A DNA stretch of 64,000 nt from Methylomusa anaerophila. Its GTDB lineage: Bacteria; Bacillota; Negativicutes; Sporomusales; Sporomusaceae. Below are positions 61,538 to 64,000 of this stretch, piece after piece (position 1 is the first letter of the stretch; each line of letters begins with the position of its first letter). Position numbers and translations under genes: made by a program. The stretch covers positions 2,745,501-2,809,500 of the forward strand of contig NZ_AP018449.1 of NCBI RefSeq assembly GCF_003966895.1, written 5' to 3'. Under the pieces are notes generated by a model. That model made no database searches, was not told the origin of the DNA, and saw nothing but the letters and a program-made list of their open reading frames with translations.

Positions 61538-62452
61538 ATGAAGCAAAGAAACTTTTTTTTCTTTTTTGGCGCTGTTGTCATCCTTTTATTATTCCTTGTT
61601 ATCTTTCCTGCCCTTACAGAACAGGAACCGACAGGAGTAACGGGAGGGCAACCGACTGATTCCTTAAACCGTAAAATCCATATCCCTGTTTTCAAACCGC
61701 AGCGAATTGTGTCTTTATCCCCGGGAAATACGGAGATTATTTATGCTTTAGGCGCAGGGGACCGGTTGGTCGGGGTTACTACCTACTGCGACTATCCGGA
61801 AGACGCAAAAAAGCTGCCGAAAGTCGGGGGCTTTGAAAAACCCGACATTGAGCAAATTTTGCTGTTGAAACCGGATCTGGTTATTGCCGGCGGCAGTTTT
61901 CACACCGGCGCCATCCGCACTTTGGAAAAGGCGGGTGTGCCCGTAGTGGCCGTCGAGCCGAAAAACCTGGCTGAACTGACGGCGTCTGTCCGGCTGATTG
62001 CAACTGTTATCCATGAGACGGATAACGGGGAAGAAGCCATTGCCAGGATGGAGGCATCGGTGAATAAGGTGAGAAGCCGCATTGGTGAGTCGGCTTACCG
62101 GAAAAAAGTATTTATTGAAATTTGGGACATGCCTTTGTTAGCAGTGGGAGGCAAATCATACATAAATGATATTATCACTCAGGCCGGCGGCGTAAATGTT
62201 GCGGCAGGCAAAGAAACCTTCTATGCATTGTGCGATGATGAAACCTTATTTTCGTATGATCCGGATATTTACATTGTAGCCCGTCACGACAGGGGGGGCA
62301 GCCGGGAACGGGTCTTCCGGCGGTTCGAAACGGAACATGTACGGGCAATCAGGGATAACAAGGTATTTTATATATCGGATGATTATCTCGACCGGCCGGG
62401 CCCGCGCAGTTTTATTGCGCTGGAACAACTTGCAGATATATTACAGGATTAA
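61538..62452 (+). CDS. btuF: Cobalamin-type substrate-binding protein (BtuF-like)
   Basis: A 304-residue periplasmic-binding protein with an N-terminal lipid or signal anchor (FFFFFGAVVILLLFLVIFPAL). RIVSLSPGNTEIIYALGAGDRLVGVTTYCDYP is the classic BtuF/FhuD-type N-terminal lobe (the GNTE/P..DYP pattern). LLKPDLVIAGG, VPVVAVEP and the C-terminal lobe SYINDIITQAGGVNVAA follow. No Cys lipobox is seen. Ligand specificity (cobalamin, heme or siderophore) is inferred from the nearby riboswitch and receptor. Confidence 0.85.
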   Translation: MKQRNFFFFFGAVVILLLFLVIFPALTEQEPTGVTGGQPTDSLNRKIHIPVFKPQRIVSLSPGNTEIIYALGAGDRLVGVTTYCDYPEDAKKLPKVGGFEKPDIEQILLLKPDLVIAGGSFHTGAIRTLEKAGVPVVAVEPKNLAELTASVRLIATVIHETDNGEEAIARMEASVNKVRSRIGESAYRKKVFIEIWDMPLLAVGGKSYINDIITQAGGVNVAAGKETFYALCDDETLFSYDPDIYIVARHDRGGSRERVFRRFETEHVRAIRDNKVFYISDDYLDRPGPRSFIALEQLADILQD

Positions 62453-62458
62453 AGGTAG

Positions 62459-63487
62459 ATGCTCATGATCCAAATTCGTTTCATACCTAAACAGGCAATC
62501 TTTCCCCTTTTTTCCCTGGCAGCCCTGTTTGTCAGCCTGTTGCTTATGCTAACAATCGGCACTGCTTCTATTGGTTTTAAGGATGCTGTTGCCTTGCTGG
62601 CCAAGGGAATGTTTAACATTCCCATCAGCGAAGGAATTGACCCTGCCTACAGCGCTATTCTGCTGGATATCCGCTGGCCGCGGCTGGTGCTGGCCATGTT
62701 GGCGGGAAGCGGCCTGGCAGTATCAGGCGCCTGTTATCAGGCAATGTTTAATAATCCCCTGGGCGACCCGTTTATTTTGGGGATCTCGTCGGGAGCGGCG
62801 CTGGGAGCTGCGATTGCCATTATTATGCAGCACTCCCAGTATCTTAGCCTGTTTGCTTTCTTAGGCGGAGTGGTTACCATATTCACGGTTTATGGCTTGG
62901 GACGCACCGGACCCACAGGCCTTGACAGCAACCGGCTGCTTTTGGCCGGCGTTGCTTTCGGTTCTTTGCTAAACGCGTTGTTGTTTGCGTTGATGGCTAT
63001 CAATACCCGGCAGGTAACGGAAATTTTGTTCTGGATAATGGGTAATCTTACCAATCCGGTGGAGAACTTGCCGGCAGTGGCGGCTCCTGTGCTGTTGGGA
63101 GGGCTGGTGATCTGGGTCCATGCCCGGGATTTGGATATTATTACAACGGGGGATGAAAATGCGAAGTATTTAGGGGTGGATGTCAGCCGGATCCGGATTA
63201 TCATCCTTCTGGCGACGGCGCTGGTCACCGGTACGGTAGTATCGGTATGCGGAGTTATTGGGTTTATCGGCTTAATTGTGCCCCATCTTGTGCGTAAGCT
63301 GGCCGGTTTGCAGCATGGAACACTGCTGCCGCTGTGCGCCATATGGGGAGCCATATTTTTGCTGTGGGCCGACGGCCTGACGCGCATGGTTCCGGCCCTG
63401 GCGCAAATCCCGGTGGGGATTGTGACTGCAATGTTTGGAAGTCCCTTTTTCCTTTATATACTTTACCTGGGAGGGAGAGGTCGATGA
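62459..63487 (+). CDS. btuC: Vitamin B12/iron-type ABC permease (BtuC-like, FecCD)
   Basis: A 342-residue type-II importer permease with about ten helices. RWPRLVLAMLAGSGLAVSGA, YQAMFNNPLGDPFILGISSGA and GFIGLIVPHLVRKLAG (the conserved ATPase-docking region) are diagnostic of the FecCD family. It begins six bases after btuF. Its stop overlaps the ATG of the ATPase gene (ATGA). Confidence 0.92.
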   Translation: MLMIQIRFIPKQAIFPLFSLAALFVSLLLMLTIGTASIGFKDAVALLAKGMFNIPISEGIDPAYSAILLDIRWPRLVLAMLAGSGLAVSGACYQAMFNNPLGDPFILGISSGAALGAAIAIIMQHSQYLSLFAFLGGVVTIFTVYGLGRTGPTGLDSNRLLLAGVAFGSLLNALLFALMAINTRQVTEILFWIMGNLTNPVENLPAVAAPVLLGGLVIWVHARDLDIITTGDENAKYLGVDVSRIRIIILLATALVTGTVVSVCGVIGFIGLIVPHLVRKLAGLQHGTLLPLCAIWGAIFLLWADGLTRMVPALAQIPVGIVTAMFGSPFFLYILYLGGRGR

Positions 63488-64000
63488 CTGCCAATAAGGC
63501 TTTTCCGGTCCTGCGGGCTGAATCACTGACTGCGGGGTACAATGGCAAACCGATAGTATCAGACATTGATTTTACAGTAGATCACGGTGAATTTCTCAGT
63601 ATTGTGGCCCCCAACGGAACAGGCAAGACAACGCTGATCCGGACACTGGCGGGGGTACTGCCGCCGCTGCATGGCGCCGTATCCGTCTGCGGACGCAATG
63701 TTGCCGGCTATTCGCGGCGCGATCTGGCCAAACTGGTGGCAGTCGTCGGTCAAAACGAGAGCGTAGCGGACTATACTGTCGAGCAAGTTGTGGCAATGGG
63801 ACGTTATTCCCATATTCCCCGGTTTGGCAGCCGGACGCATCAAGATGAATCAATCATTAACCGCGTGCTGGCTCAGGTGGGAATGAAGGAAAAACGCAAA
63901 ATATTTGCCGGTCAGCTCAGCCAGGGGGAACGTCAAAAAGTTACTGTCGCCCGCGCTTTGGCCCAGTGCCCGAAGCTGCTGATATTAGATGAGCCGACAT
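63484..64000 (+). CDS. btuD: Vitamin B12/iron-type ABC ATPase, partial (cut by window end)
   Basis: The frame opens at ATG 63484, overlapping the btuC stop, and runs without a stop to the window end (172 codons). It contains Walker A APNGTGKTT (about residues 41-49), Q-loop VVGQNESVADY, signature QLSQGERQKVTVARAL and Walker B LLILDEPT at the very end, as in FecE/BtuD-type ATPases. The remaining third of the gene lies beyond the window. Confidence 0.92.
   Translation, partial: MTANKAFPVLRAESLTAGYNGKPIVSDIDFTVDHGEFLSIVAPNGTGKTTLIRTLAGVLPPLHGAVSVCGRNVAGYSRRDLAKLVAVVGQNESVADYTVEQVVAMGRYSHIPRFGSRTHQDESIINRVLAQVGMKEKRKIFAGQLSQGERQKVTVARALAQCPKLLILDEPT

Overview
The window comes from a spore-forming, outer-membrane-bearing Firmicute, most likely Negativicutes of the Sporomusa/Pelosinus type. 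This is inferred from gene content, not from a marker gene. Two TonB-dependent receptors (one partial at the left edge), an LptF/G-type LPS-export permease, an ArnT-like glycosyltransferase and a cyclic beta-1,2-glucan synthase all point to a diderm envelope. A small acid-soluble spore protein points to endospores. Purine-rich Firmicute-type ribosome-binding sites and many TTG/GTG starts agree with this. I saw no rRNA, tRNA, CRISPR array, prophage or intact transposase.

Layout. 1-138: the tail of a TonB-dependent receptor. 397-1767: a MATE exporter. 1840-4978: a first B12 locus (sigma-A promoter, cobalamin riboswitch with tandem terminators, periplasmic TPR protein, CobO-type corrinoid adenosyltransferase, and a TIM-barrel protein that is a candidate CbiR-type cobamide-remodelling hydrolase). 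5347-13683: one giant cyclic beta-1,2-glucan synthase gene. 13960-16706: a secreted protein and a B12-binding-type radical SAM enzyme behind a possible structured RNA. 16859-21525 (minus): AraC regulator plus two ABC half-transporters, as in yersiniabactin/mycobactin-type importers. 21704-29826: mostly single genes (Cys-cluster protein, metallophosphoesterase, spore protein, ArsB/NhaD permease, orphan membrane-fusion protein, M23 peptidase, secreted protein).

29995-36652 is a complete N-ATPase operon (atpDCQRBEFAG). Its c subunit carries two carboxylates in the ion site, suggesting Na+ coupling, and its b subunit has a delta-like C-terminal domain in place of a separate delta gene. 37316-40596 is a lipid module: an OlsB-like acyltransferase, an OlsA/PlsC-like acyltransferase with a zinc ribbon, and an LplT-like lysophospholipid flippase. 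Signal peptidase I, NDH-2 and a DUF421 protein follow. 44020-48534 is an envelope glycan module (GtrA, DPM1-like GT2, GT39/ArnT-like, PAP2, LptF/G), followed by a two-domain glycosyltransferase on the minus strand.

The most unusual region is 50729 to the right edge. A strong promoter and second cobalamin riboswitch precede an ECF transporter whose putative S component is fused to a large extracytoplasmic domain. After it come a fused double ATPase, EcfT, a membrane-anchored beta-propeller, a TonB-dependent receptor, a SPASM-type radical SAM enzyme and an ABC-2 exporter. A separate sigma-A promoter then starts btuF-btuC-btuD, with btuD cut by the window end. I read this as an envelope-spanning corrinoid (or corrinoid-related) acquisition locus with parts not normally found together.

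Several palindromic repeats (206-267 with a half copy at 43811, 5003-5062, 13750-13847, 40600-40810, 22400-22486) sit in intergenic gaps. They look like REP/MITE-type or IS200/IS605-end sequences without a transposase in the window.
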